Shown here piece after piece: positions 23,400-35,241 of a stretch of 64,000 nt of DNA (its first letter is position 1; each line of letters opens with the position of its first letter). The position numbers were made by a program, and so were the translations under genes. Location of the stretch: assembly GCA_019096195.1 (NCBI GenBank), contig JAGTXK010000126.1, positions 108,884 through 172,883 on the forward strand, given 5' to 3'. The stretch is from Boletus sp. NGJ (taxonomy: Eukaryota; Basidiomycota; Agaricomycetes; Boletales; Boletaceae). The notes beneath the pieces were generated by a model. The model did not search any database. It had not been told where the DNA came from and saw only the letters and a list, made by a program, of their open reading frames with translations.

Positions 23400-26240
23400 A
23401 AAAGAACCTGGATGATTTGGGTCCCTATGCAGACTGTCTCCAGTTTCAGACTGCTGAGTTCATCTTCAAATGAGCAGAACTTTCGACAAGCAACATAGAC
23501 AAAATTTGTGACCTTTGAAGTTGTTCCCAAGGTGACAATTCTACAGGAGGTATCCCCCTGTATGTTGACCACAAGGAACTCTATACCATTATTGACACAA
23601 CAACACTGGGCAACATCCCTTAGCACAGCTTTAAGTTGTGGTATAATGGAGAACACCCACCAGTGACTGTTCCATCCTGGATGACAAAGACATATGAATT
23701 CTTTTATTGGTCTCCTGATCATTTCACACAATATATGTTATCTAACCCTGAATTCAATGATCATGTTAACTATGTCTCTTACTGTGACTTTATGCATACT
23801 GACAACATCTGCCAATATGAACACCTTATGTCAGGAGGCTGGGCATAGACACAGGTGGTGAGTTGCCTGCCGCCTTGATCTACTTGATGTCTAACTTTTA
23901 AATATATCGCAGGATGTGTGCATGCATGGCACAACCTTTGTGCCTATTATTCTAGGCAGTGACAAAACAACTGCCACTGTGGAAACTGGCCAGCAAGATT
24001 ATTGGCCAGTGCACATGTCAATCAGGAACTTTCACAATAATATTCAACAGGCATATGAAAATGGGGTTGAACTACTGGCATTCCAAAAGGTATGTAGTTC
24101 CACTCTTGTCTTCTATTATTATCATGCATTTCACCCAGCAGCAAAGAAATATGAATATGATAACATTACATATTGGCAGTTCAAAAAGCAATTATTCCAT
24201 GTTGCAATGTCATGAATACTTGCAATCCTCAGACCTGCAATGACAATGTCTGAATTGTTATGGTGCTCCAACAATCAATACTGCCAGGTTATTTTTGGAG
24301 TCATCCCTTATATCACTGATTATCCTAAACAGGTACTTATATCCAGCATCATTTAGAATCTACCCTCACAACAGATGTTCACACTAACTACTTATCTTAG
24401 GTGTATTGCATTTCCTAATGACCTCAACAGAGGACTACCATGAACTGCTGAGCTTATGGATGTGATCACTGAGGAAACTACTCCTACCATGGCAGAGGAG
24501 GATTGGGGTGCCAATCTTAGCATTATGATATTGTGTATTCCCTTAATCAATTTTACTCAGTTTAAAGATTATATTTCAGTTATTCACACACCACTTTCCC
24601 CATGCTGACATTTGCCAACTTATTACACCAGATATTCTTCACCAATTGGTAAAAGGAGTATTCGTATTCAAAGATCACCTTGTCAATTGAGTTGCAAAAT
24701 TTTGGAATGTAGATATGGGAAGGCTGGTGCAAAAGAATGATTGGCTGATATTGATTGTTGGTAAGTTTTTCTAATTCACCCATTCAAATATTAAATCATT
24801 GTTGCTATATTTTTTTAAGAATTTCTGTTGTCCCTCCCTTTCCTGGACTGTGGCAATTTTTAGATGGCCATGGTTTCATCCAGTGGACCAGGAATGATTC
24901 AAAAGCACTAATGAAAGTAAGTTTATCAAATTTACTTCATTTGTTGATATTTACAACAACAGGTCTACCTACCTGCCATTGAGGGACATGTCCCAAACAA
25001 TATGATACAGGCAATTCACACTTTCCTCAAAGTGTGTTATATTGCCCAGCACAATGTTATCTATAAAAAGGCCTTGCATAATCTAAGGAATGCACTTAAT
25101 CACTTCCATCAATATCATGAGATTTTCTCTGAGATCAGTGTTTGTGACAACTTCTCTCTCCCCTGCCAGTACTCTCTCACCCACTATGAGTCATTGATTT
25201 GGCTCTTCGGTGCACTAAATGGTATATTGACATCCATCACTGAATCAGAGCATATTGTTGCTTTCTAAAGACCCTGGTGCTACTCAAGCAAGAATAATGC
25301 CTTCAGACAAATCCTACAGATAAATCTGCACCTGTCCCAGCTGGCTGCTGCCTGTGCTAACTTTGAGGTGTGCAGTATGTTAACACCATTGGCTCCGTAT
25401 GGTACAGTATGAATCAACAATATCTTTGTTTATCTACTTGCTAATTGCAAACTTTGCAGCTGCTACCTCACCCACTCAGCCTCAAACATAACATAGTAAC
25501 ATGGAGCTGGGTGAAGATGAGGCCACTAGAGTGGCACATGAATCCCTTGGGCTAGCAGGTTCAGATGTTTTGCTTGCTCAGATATAGGTTGAGCTTGACA
25601 TTGCTTTATTTGTATGTAATCATTTAGACTCATGTCAATTGATGTAAGCTCATGGCTGCACAAAGACTATCTCTGGCCTCTCTGTTGAACTGGGCATTCC
25701 ACACCTGTCCTTTCTCATTGGATAGTTTTTATCACAATAACTCAACAACAACTCACTATCACTTCTGCTCACTGCTGGTCTAAGAAATGTGAAGATCATC
25801 CATTCTGTCACAGCTACATTCATGGCTCCAAGTGACCCAAGTGGAGTCAATGGCCTCTACCAAGAACAGATCTGTGCCAATCCATCATGGCATGGCAGTG
25901 CACTGTAATATAATTGTGTGCTTGTCAGCACAGACTCCTCCTTCAATGTTATGCTTAGCATGGAAGTTGCACAGACACTCTATTGCTTCTCATTTGCTCA
26001 CACGAATGGTAAATTATATTCTTGTGCACTGATCTATTGGTTTGACTGGATTGTGGATGAGCTGGACAAGCTGACAGGGATGTGGATGATCTCCCCATCC
26101 TTCCTTGAGGACAGTGCAAAACACCTGGCTGTCATTCTCATTGAAAGCATTGTCCGCAATGTCCATCTTCTTCCAATTTTTGGTGCTGAGTATGTTCTGG
26201 ATCATATAACCTATGAAAACTTGTTATATTTGTACTAAGA
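23400..26240 (+). pseudogene. Plavaka-type (CACTA-like) transposase, decayed
   Basis: Plus-strand fragments align in order with the Plavaka transposase family of basidiomycetes as I know it: LWYNGEHPPVTVPSWM (about 23630-23680), FVPIILGSDKTTATVETGQQ (about 23937-23996), GHGFIQWTRNDSKALMKV (about 24870-24918), LPAIEGHVPNNM then FHQYHEIFSE (about 24970-25130), SLTHYESLIWLFGALNGI (about 25167-25220) and a C-terminal block with FSFAHTNGKLYSCALIYW and GMWMISPSFLEDSAK (about 25987-26110). Short GT..AG introns separate some blocks. Stops and frameshifts are frequent and CpG is depleted. I did not find CACTA-type terminal repeats. Confidence 0.8.
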
Positions 26241-27591
26241 ATTCTATGTCAACTGCTTCTCAGATCACCACACATTTAATCTCATTTCTTAGCATGCTTC
26301 TCTTATCAGGTCTCATCACACTTTTGGACTATTGTCTATTCTTCTCCTCCTACCGTGTATTTTTAGGCCTATATATCTTCAGGACTTCCTCCAGACAACA
26401 ATATAGATATGTGGCATACAACTGGTAAGCACCTTCTCATATACATTTCCCTCGTATCTGAAACATTGCCTTCTGTTATATGAAAGCTATGTTGATGAAT
26501 ATGATCATATAAGGCTATCTACCACAGCAAAAAGTCATGGCAGGCATGTCACACCTGCATTTAAATTGTTCAACAGATTTTCATTATGATGGGCTATGCC
26601 ATGCTACTTGCAAAACCTTATGAACTGTATCACCCATGGACTCATGGATGAGTAGTAGAAAGTGTGAACCATGACAGCCCTTGGTCCTCACTGCCTTGGC
26701 TGAAGCTGCAGCACCTTATGGTGTTGAGTCATTCAACAAGGTGCTCAAACCTTTTTGGCTTGGTATCCATCTACACTTTGGCTAGGATTTTGCCACCTTC
26801 CTGAAAGTGATCAGCTTCGTCATTTCCCTTATGGACCCCAAATATCCCTCTTACTATACCAAAAAAGCCACTGTTATCCTCATCTGTGAATTCCAGACAT
26901 CTAATGAGGAGATGAAGAAGATCATACTCAAAGTAGTTAAGTAATGTGCTACCACAGAAGATGTCACAGTGCAGTACATTAAACAAGAGATTCTTCACAA
27001 CTTTCTCAAGTCATTCTAGGTTCATCATGTGGCATAGGATAGATGCAACTATCACCAAGTTATGGAGACCACTGTGGAACACATGCAAAAATTGGGCGTT
27101 TCAGAGATTGTTGGAAGGATAGTGAATGAGTTGAAGGACAAGGCAGAGCCATACCAGAATATTATTATGGAGACTATCATCAAGGTCATCACCATTCTTG
27201 GCACTTTAGACATTGATGAATGTCTTGAGGTTCACCTTGCAGATAGTATCATCTATTCTTTCCAGGAGCAGACTATGGAAGACCAAGTTATGCTGGATGG
27301 TTTCAGTACTGTCATCAATGCTCTTGGCATCTGCATCAAGCCATATCTCACTCAGATTGTCTCTATGGTCCTCTGATGTTTTAACAATAAGAGTGTTCAA
27401 GTCCATTAGCAAGCAGCCAATTTGACTACATGACTTGTAGTGGTTATCAAGCAATGCAGCAAAGATCAGCTTTTGAGCAAGCTCAGCCTTGTCTTGTTTG
27501 AACAACTGGGTGAAGAATACCACGACACACTCAGTAGTATCATTGCTGCTGAGGGTGCAATTGCTAATGTCATTGGTATAACTCAGATGAA

Positions 27592-28611
27592 TGAAATATT
27601 CACATGTGATACCCATTATTTATCGCTACATTCTCTACACTCTTACACTACCTATAGACAATACATTCACCTACCATTCACCAAACTCCATCCTCACCTT
27701 ACCTCACATATACCTAGAGTAGTTCCTTATCATACTGTATCCTTCACCATATGATACATCACACCATTGATTACACCCACATACACTTTCATTAGCAGTA
27801 CCCCCATTGTATCCGCCACCACATACAATACCAAGTAGCCTCACAGCTAATTCTGGCATTCACCACCACAAGTACAGAGCTACACACCTCTAAACTATGC
27901 CATCCCATAGATAGTACCTGATGCAGTGCTTGATACCCTACATCCCCTCACCATGGACATACCTGATGTAGTGCTCAGTATCCACACAAGGTTACTAATC
28001 AGGAGCTCACCTCCAGATTCCCAACTGATAGGACTTGCTTCATAGTGACCCTCTTCTCAACCCCTGATCCTCAGCTCACATCGTAGATCACCAACACTAT
28101 CTCACAATACTGTCATAAGGTTATTTATTAGATCCAACCATAGATACACTAGACAAGATCCAATCCATCCCCCAATGTGATCCTATCTCAATACCAGATC
28201 TCACGATCAAGCTATGCAATGCCTTAAGCATTACCTTTTCATTTCCCTTTCATTTCATCCATGCATTCCTATTGATTTCTTTGATATATCACAATGTAGT
28301 TATGTTCCAGAATGTCATAGACTACCTTTCACTTATATGCACATCACACACACATCTCATTCCTGCTTCAGTCCCTTTTGCTATTGGACACTAACATTTC
28401 CTCGTTCCTATGATGTCATACCCAGTATCTATGACATCATAGCATAGCACGGTCCGTGCACTGCTATTGGTAGTATATAAGTAGCCAGTAGAGTACCATG
28501 TTTCCCTTCGTCTTAATATTGCCTCTTGCTTCCTCACATATTGCTTTAGTTAGCAACACTTGGAATATCAGGTATAGGCTTCATCCTTCTGTTTGTTGGT
28601 TGTTCCTTTCA
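27592..28611 (+). mobile_element. Solo LTR (1,020 bp) inside the SF3B1 pseudogene
   Basis: It begins TGAAATATTCAC and ends GTTCCTTTCA (inverted TGAAA/TTTCA ends). A perfect 5-bp target duplication, ATGAA, lies at 27587-27591 and 28612-28616. Removing LTR plus one copy rejoins the SF3B1 frame (QMN to PPVKDL). Its last ~220 bp match the 221-bp LTR at 52053-52273, including a CACGGTCCGTG palindrome and TATATAAG. The remaining 750 bp are unusually poor in G on the + strand. Confidence 0.85.
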
Positions 28612-29231
28612 ATGAACCCCCCAGTCAAAGACCTTCATATGTATTCAATGTATCATCTAATATTCCATAGCTGATCTCATCCTATATAGTACTCTGAATG
28701 ATGCCAATTCTCTGTAACCAATATAAAAAGATGCAAGAAGCATTGATCAACTTGATTGGTCATATTGGTAAGTCTTGTTTGTCTTCCTGTTGATATCCTG
28801 TGTTGACAAGTGTTTTCAGCTGATCATGGGGCTGAGTTCATCCTAGCACAAGAGTGGATGCACATTTGCTTCAAGCTCCTGGACCTCTTGAAGGCACACA
28901 AGAAGGGCATTTGACAAGCTGTTGTCAACTCATTTGATTACATTGCAAAAAGTTTAGGTCTGCAAGATGTCCTTTCGGTTCTCCTCACTGCTTTGCATGT
29001 GCAAGAACATTAAAGTTACATTTGTAGTATCATTGTGATCATTATCATAGCTGAGACTTGTGGACATGAGTGATTCAACTTGTTAATGGTTCCCATAAGC
29101 TAATGTCGCCTTCTAGCTTTCATGTGTATCCCTGAAATCCTTAACAAGTACCATACTACAGAGCTCAATATACAGACTGGCTGTCTCAAAGCACTGACCT
29201 TTGTGTTTGAATATGCTGGTGTTGAAATCAG

Positions 29232-29605
29232 ACAAGTACATATGCAGCCACTGAATATTACTGCATTGTCCACATGTCAACTGGAAGTGCGGAGAACACT
29301 GAGGCTCTATACAACCACATAGTATACATTCTCACTAGATATTTTCCATTGCTTTTGTTCCATACTGTCCATTTGCCAACTTGATTCCATATGATAGGTT
29401 TCTTGTTTCTTCTTCTTCTTCTTGTATATAAACTTGATGTAATCCTAAAGGACACCTCAGTCTGTCTACCTGAAGTGCAACGACTGAGGTAAGTAGCTAC
29501 CACCAAATTCCTATACAAACAATACCTAACCACTATGTATATAGACCATTTCATGTAGATGTGCCTGGAGTGCACACCATCCTAACCTTACCAGAATCTA
29601 TTAGC
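29232..29605. mobile_element. Unclassified insert (about 375 bp) inside the SF3B1 pseudogene
   Basis: SF3B1-like coding ends after FVFEYAGVEI (about 29204-29232) and resumes with GPQSAYYINLVVTM (about 29606 on). The intervening sequence does not match SF3B1 and has a TATATAAA-like site near 29430 and a CTTCTT run. I could not define terminal repeats or a clear target duplication. It is too long for a typical fungal intron. Confidence 0.5.
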
Positions 29606-29882
29606 TGGCCCACAATCTGCCTACTACATCAACTTGGTGGTCACCATGCTCAAAGGCACTCTCACAGGCCATGACCTTGTCCATTGTCAAATCACAAGTG
29701 CTATGCTGTCACTGCTGCATACATACTCTTGTGCTGGTCTGGCCCACCCTCAACTCATAACCTATAGTTACTACATGTTTTGTACTTCTTTCCTAATACT
29801 ACACATATACCTAAGTAGATTAATTTTGTCCAGCACATCTAATTCATCTAATTTGAAGTTGTTTACTATACTTTTCATATGA

Positions 29883-30428
29883 GTTGTTCAGGTGGGAAAA
29901 TTGGTCTTCGAAATGTGTTCTATCTTTCATTGACTCTGCCTGCTCAACCACTTACCAGATTTTGTCAGAAAGAATACATTTGACTTGAATACAGTCAGCA
30001 ATCCTGTTTTATGTTGTCCAATTGAGATCAAATGAATCTGGGTGTTTTCAGTATTTTTGGTATTTTCAGGTTTGGAGTTCTGTGCCACAGAAGGCTACTG
30101 ACCTCCAACAGTCTCATAGGCATGTGGAAAGGCCAGAAAACCAGCCAAGAGATGCAATGGGCTATTGTTCAACTCTCAAGGATCATTCTGCATGATCTCA
30201 TTTTCAGACACATGGGATGATCCCAGAGTGTTTGGACTTGGCAGAGAAGAAGGGAGAAAAAAGTGAAAAAAAGTCAAACAGGTATCTGCAAGATGTTGAT
30301 ATTAAGGTATGTGATAAATTTGTCTGCCTTCATGTGTTCTGATACAACATCACAGTTTCTTCTTGGAGCCATTCAAAAGTCACCCGATTCATACATATCT
30401 AGATAAGCTCCAGGAAATGCTCATATTA
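29883..30428 (+). repeat. Intergenic stretch containing a fragment repeated at 37.4 kb
   Basis: About 30000-30165 matches, in inverted orientation, the sequence at about 37400-37565. Shared landmarks are CAATCCTGTTTTATGTTGTC, GGTATTTTCAGGTTTGGAGT and AACCAGCCAAGAGATGCAAT. The 37-kb copy reads as coding (see 36100-37570), so this is a decayed copy of one part of that gene. The rest holds no supported gene. Confidence 0.6.
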
Positions 30429-31923
30429 CAGTGGCTCAAAAAACTGTCTGCATGTTTGGTCATTTTTCACTAAATGCATTATTCCCCAATAACCCCTAAC
30501 CCTTACCCTAACATATAGGTGTATGAAATAAAGCACTGACCCTTGGCTTTCTATCCATCAAGGTTTTAAGACATCAAAATAATGACTCATTTGGACAGTT
30601 TTGTGACTCTTAATTTATCTAGATATCTAGTACTTGATATGAGCTCCTTTCGCCTTTATAACTACTTCAATCCTTCTAGGCATACTTTCTATCCATTTCT
30701 GACACTGTTCCTCATCAATCTTTCCCCACTGCTCCACTACTCTTTCTCACAATTGATGAACACCTGTAGGAGCATTTTCATAACCTGAGAGGCATCTCTT
30801 GAGGTGATTCCAAGTATGTTCAATGAGATTAAGGTCTGGAGATTGTGCAGGCCAATCCAGAAGCTTGATTCCTTGCTCTTCAAACCATCTTTGGGCTCTT
30901 TTAGAGGTATGCTTGGAATCATTATCTTGTTGAAGGATAATATCACCTTCTGGAATTCCAGATTCCTCCATGCTTTGCAGCAACCCCTGCTCCAATATGG
31001 CCACATACTGTTCAGCATCCATTCTTCCCTCCACCTTACTCAAAATCCCCACTCCATTCCACCCTATGTAGCCCCATACCATCAGTGAACCTCCTCCAAA
31101 CTTGACTGTGCCTTGGACCTCTCTAGCAATTAGTCCCTCTCCTTTCTTTTTCCACACATACTCTTTCCCATCTGAGCCAATCCTATTGATCTTGGTCTCA
31201 TCTGACCATATAACTCTCTTCTAGTCCTCCACAATCCAATGCTGGTACTTGAGAGCAAAGGCTAATCTTCTTTTCTTATGATCACTAGAGTATCAATAAT
31301 GGTATTGATGTATTGGGCAGCATTAACAGCATCCCTGGCCTTGCCAGTAATAATTTGCTGGACAACAGCTCTTTTGTTGGTAGAGGTAAGCTTGGAAGGA
31401 CAGCCACCAAGAACCCTAGTCTTCTCTGGCTGGAGTTTCTGAAGCACTTGGCATACTGTAGACTTCTCTGGGCCAGTTTGGGCAGAGATTTTCCTAGAGG
31501 AAAGCCCATGAGAGGAGAGAGAGATGATATTGTTTCTTTGAGAGATGGAAATGGATTTTATGGTGATGGTGGGAAAATAAACATGGAATGATGGAGTTTA
31601 TATATGTTGTCTGACACTCAGTTACATAATGGTGACATAATAAAAGCCTTACCAAATGTATATAATCATATTACAGCATGCTAGGGTCCAATATATGTAA
31701 TCAAAACTTAGAGTCAAAAAACTGTCCAAATGAGTCATTGTTTTGAAATGGCTGCCAGTTCATCAATTCTTATTCATATGTCTTAAACCCTTGATGGATA
31801 GAAAGCCAAGGGTCAGTGCTTCATTTCATACACCTATATGTTAGAGTAAGGATTAGGGCTTATTGGGAAATAATGTGTTTAGTGAAAAATGACCAAACAT
31901 GTGGACAGTTTTTTGAGCCACTG
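30429..31923 (-). mobile_element. Tc1-like DNA transposon, copy A (1,495 bp)
   Basis: Both ends carry the inverted repeat CAGTGGCTCAAAAAACTGTC, flanked by TA on each side (30427-30428 and 31924-31925), the Tc1/mariner target duplication. The repeats extend well over 140 bp and include a telomere-like block (CCCCTAACCCTTACCCTAA). Length is identical to copy B at 49959-51453, with a few percent divergence by eye. One DDE transposase gene lies on the minus strand. Confidence 0.93.
30627..31552 (-). pseudogene. Tc1-like DDE transposase of copy A
   Basis: An N-terminal helix-turn-helix part includes ISAQTG..KSTVCQVLQKLQPEK (about 31440-31490). The catalytic domain has WSDETKINRIGSDGKEY (first Asp, about 31155-31210), IILQQDNDSKHTSKRA (second Asp, about 30900-30950) and SPDLNLIEHTWNHL (Glu, about 30805-30845). 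A TAG stop at 31221-31223 lies between the DNA-binding and catalytic parts, and a TGA replaces Trp at 30747-30749. Both stops are explained by G-to-A changes in Trp codons. All three catalytic residues remain. Without readthrough it should be inactive. Confidence 0.88.
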
Positions 31924-31949
31924 TATTGTGTGGGGTTCAAGTTTCACAT

Positions 31950-32779
31950 GCCACCGTCTGGTGAACGCTGTGCAGGGCTGGTCTCACCATGAAAAAGGTA
32001 TCATGTATTCAATCAGGTTATTAATAATTACTGGAGCTTGTACTAAGCAACTTTATAGATCACATGTGTCGCAGCTGAGCATTCTGCTTAGAAATGCAGC
32101 GAGTACATTGCAAGAATCGGCAAATATGAGCCTGAACAGCTTGTGTTTGTTGATGAAAGCTCTGTTGATCGTAGGACTATGTACCATGGACGTGCATGGT
32201 TGATTCGAGGAACCAAAGCACAATGGAAGGCATTTTTTGTATGAGGGGGTTGGTATGTTTTTTTTTTTGGTGTCGAGATTGTTACTAACTTGATAAAAGC
32301 TTCTCTGTTCTTCCTGCACTATCTCTATATGATGGTATCATGCATTGCAACATTGTAGAAGGGTTGTTTTGTACTGAAACATTTTCAAATTTTGTCAAAG
32401 GCCTACTTACAAAGATGCAACAATTTCCAGCTTTAAATTCTGTCCTCATTATGGACAATTGCAAGATTCATAAGCATCTAGACATCCAGGAAATGATTGA
32501 GGCGAGGTAAGTTGTATTATATATCATCATAATTATGCCATCTTATTTTCATGCAGTGAAATGCAGTGTAAGTTTCTTCCACCATATTTCCTGGACCTCA
32601 ATCCTATTGAACTTGCATTCTCAGTGATGAAATACCACCTGTGCAGAAATGGTGATTATACACAATTGGTGATGACTCAATTGGAAAACAAAGACATATA
32701 TCTCACTTTAGTGCATGCATTATGTATAATTACAACAGAGGATGTCTATGGATGGTATTCTCACTGTGGATATGTTTGA
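31950..32779 (+). pseudogene. IS630/Tc1-superfamily DDE endonuclease, decayed
   Basis: Distinct from the Tc1 copies. The first catalytic Asp is in EPEQLVFVDESSVDRRTMYH (about 32128-32187), the second in LIMDNCKIHKHLDIQEMIEA (about 32446-32505) and the Glu in FLDLNPIELAFSVMKYHL (about 32588-32641), with YGWYSHCGYV at the C-terminus (32779 stop). An intron with GTAAG donor (about 32507) and TGCAG acceptor (about 32556) is visible. Frameshifts and stops break the region 32190-32330. The DNA-binding N-terminus is not recognisable, and no terminal repeats were identified. Confidence 0.8.
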
Positions 32780-33044
32780 TTAGTATGTCTAGTAGTGTAG
32801 TTTTTTCTTGTCAATCAAGTCTTTCCCTCTCATCAATAATACATAATCTATGGCATGTGGTAATAGGTTTAGTCTACCTAGCAATGTGCTGCTTGCATGT
32901 GGTGAAGTTACCCTTGGGCTTGAACATCCATATTCCTAGCCTCCCAGTGCCTTCATTATTGGATTCAGTTTAAAGTACAATGGCAAAAGATAAAATTTCT
33001 TCAATGGTTTCAAGATACTTATCATACAAAATAATATTATTAGG
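32780..33044. other. No supported gene
   Basis: Nothing recognisable beyond a short Leu/Ser-rich open stretch (32722-32973) of non-coding look. Confidence 0.4.
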
Positions 33045-35120
33045 TATGGGAGACAAACCCAGGACCTGCACACACTGTAAAAAAAAAAACAAGATTGCCA
33101 GTACTTGCCTGAAAAGCATGCATGTCAGCAGTGTTTAGGTGCTGGATTTGAGAATGCTTGTATCCCAGCCCCAAGCATTCGTTTTGGTCCACAAATGCTC
33201 CATCTTCCAACTTTCAAGACTCAGCAGAGGTCACTAAGTCTCGAAAATGCAGGTCTGGCAATGCTCAGAGTCAGAGTCAATCATCTACTATAGATTCAAC
33301 ATTACAATCTCTCAACCAAAGCTGGGATGCCAAACATCAATGCCAATCTGGATCTTGGTCATGCTCTGGATCAAACATGAACTTGAAGTCACTTTCCATT
33401 GAGTCTCAACCACTACCATCTCAGGCTAATGCACTCAAAGCTATTGAAGAAGAGGATTACAAATACTATGACTACTCTCCCCAATCCCGATCCCTTGTTT
33501 TTCTCAAATCTGCCTGCTACACAGGTGAGTGAGCTTGTGAGTGTGGTAACAGGTGTTCAGTCTGATATGGAGATGGAAGTTGATGATGAGAGTCAGGCTG
33601 AAGAATATTTCAACCTCAACTTGATCAATGATGGAGACTCTGAGTCAGACTCAGACGATTCTGGTTCTGGCAACTCTGATGAGATGGAATATCAAGTTCA
33701 AGCAGTGCAAACTTGGAAAGCCCAGAAAATAGGTTTTGCTAGGGGGAAAAAACCACAGATACCAATCTGACACCCTTCAATGAAAACAGTGACTCAATTG
33801 AAAGGATCTAAGTCAGATGATCCTGAAACATGTTGTAGGTACCAAGTTCTATCATGATATACCATACTTACCTTGTCTTTTTTTCACTAGCTTTTATGAT
33901 CTAATGTGCAGTTTGTCAAGATGGTATCAATTCTCCATTTACAATACCATCTGAAATCTCACTTTGTAATCTCCACACCACCATTACTGAGAAACTCAAA
34001 CTCTTCCCTGATCATATCATTCTATGGTACCAGCTGGGTTCCAATAAGCAGAAAGATGGCACTACTTTCATTCAGACCAGTGATGAACTTGATCTCTTTA
34101 ATGCTCGGTTACAAGCACTTGTTGTGCCACAGCACCTTATTAGTGGAAAGCCATCAACACACCCCATAAAAAAGATCACTATATATTTCAAAGCTGTGGG
34201 CAACGATGGCCAAGGCAGTGGTAATGCACAAAGTTCTAGTGATGGGCATGCTGCTGTATGTTACAATGTAGTATCATCATTTATATATTTGAGCTAACCA
34301 TTCCCTCTTACTAGCACACAAATATGCAGACAGTAGTGGCAGATGGCAAAGCAAAAGATTCAAATACAGCATCATCTGACACCCTTAAGGGATCAAATGA
34401 GCACAAGGAGATGATTAGAAAGCTACAAGAACATTGGACATGCCAGAGGCATTTGAAAGGACCTGAAAGCCCAATGTATTGCTATTCCCCAGTGGGGGGT
34501 AGTGTTTGCTACCTGCTTACATCACATTGTGGGCAGCAGAAATAATTGGCAGAACAGCAACAATCGATAACAAGCCCTCTACAATCCACTTTCATGACCC
34601 AAAGCTTCAATCCCACACCACAAATGTCACTTTCCCTCAGCAGCCAGACTTTGACCACCCAATGGGCCAAATGGGATTTATAGGGCCAGGTGGACCATAT
34701 GGTAGCTATGTTCAGCTCCCCCCCTCAGGTTTTCATATATCCACCATGGAATCCCCCTGGATACCAAGGCTCTGGATATTCACCTGCTTCCAGACCAGAA
34801 TCTCAGCAAGGCTCACAGGGAGATCGAAGCACATCACCAATGTCTCCAGGTGCAACTTCATCTGGCAACAACATACATTCTTTGTCTCCATTTCAAATCA
34901 ATGTTGATATATCCAAAATCCCAGACATCACCTCTTGGTTCAAATCCCTTGATCACCATAACCAATACAACAGGGACGGAATTATATTTGTGCCATTTGG
35001 AGATATTCTGAAGGATAGGAGTTTCACTTGTTTGTCTCAATTCATGCCTTCAGTTGTTCAGCCTTCTCATCTAGAAGAATGGCTGGGAGTCAAGACAGGC
35101 ATTGCATTCACAATCATATA
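33045..35120 (+). CDS. Unknown repeat-associated gene, multi-exon, partly preserved
   Basis: An ATG at 33045 opens a Cys-containing start (RTCTHCKKKNKIASTC). An acidic segment follows at 33540-33700 (MEMEVDDESQAEEYFN, DSESDSDDSGSGNSDEME). The exon from about 33918 to 34256 is free of stops (for example IILWYQLGSNKQKDGTTFIQ and ISGKPSTHPIKKITIYFKAV), though it has no internal ATG. An intron of about 60 bp ends in ACTAG (about 34315). The next exon starts HTNMQTVVADGKAKD. The C-terminal part reads ITSWFKSLDHHNQYNRDGII and VPFGDILKDRSF (about 34930-35025) and ends at a TAA near 35121. One or two frame breaks remain (about 34545-34690). I cannot assign a function. Confidence 0.45.
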
Positions 35121-35241
35121 ATATATTTTAGCTGACCTGAATGCTATCAACTCAAGAAAATGGATAGCATCTCAAGACAGTAGTTCTTAGATCTAGTTTT
35201 CATATACTTCACACATTTACATCTCGAATACAATACTGGTT

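Larger units (their letters stand above)
26440..29880 (+). pseudogene. SF3B1: SF3B1/Hsh155 splicing-factor pseudogene (HEAT-repeat part)
   Basis: The sequence follows the highly conserved HEAT-repeat region of SF3B1, the U2 snRNP SF3b subunit that contacts the branch-site duplex. Blocks in order are [17 protein letters not shown] (about 26890-26940), VSEIVGRIVNELKDKAEPYQ (about 27095-27155), YSFQEQTMEDQVMLDGF (about 27253-27303), LSLVLFEQLGEEYHDTLSSI (about 27484-27543), PPVKDL after the LTR (about 28618), GYIAKSLGLQDVLSVLLTAL-like text (about 28930-29000), IPEILNKYHTTELNIQTGCL (about 29128-29187) and VVTMLKGTLTGHDLVHCQIT (about 29637-29696). Stops replace Arg, Gln and Trp codons and CpG is almost absent. 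No introns are evident in the readable part. It is interrupted at 27592-28611 and about 29232-29605. Confidence 0.85.

Noticed and set aside
29390-29430. CTTCTT run as a microsatellite of interest
   Set aside because: Only a few units and inside an unclassified insert; no further signal.
30470-30520. Telomere-like CCCTAACCC text as a telomere or internal telomeric array
   Set aside because: It lies at a fixed place inside Tc1 terminal repeats at every end, so it is part of the transposon.
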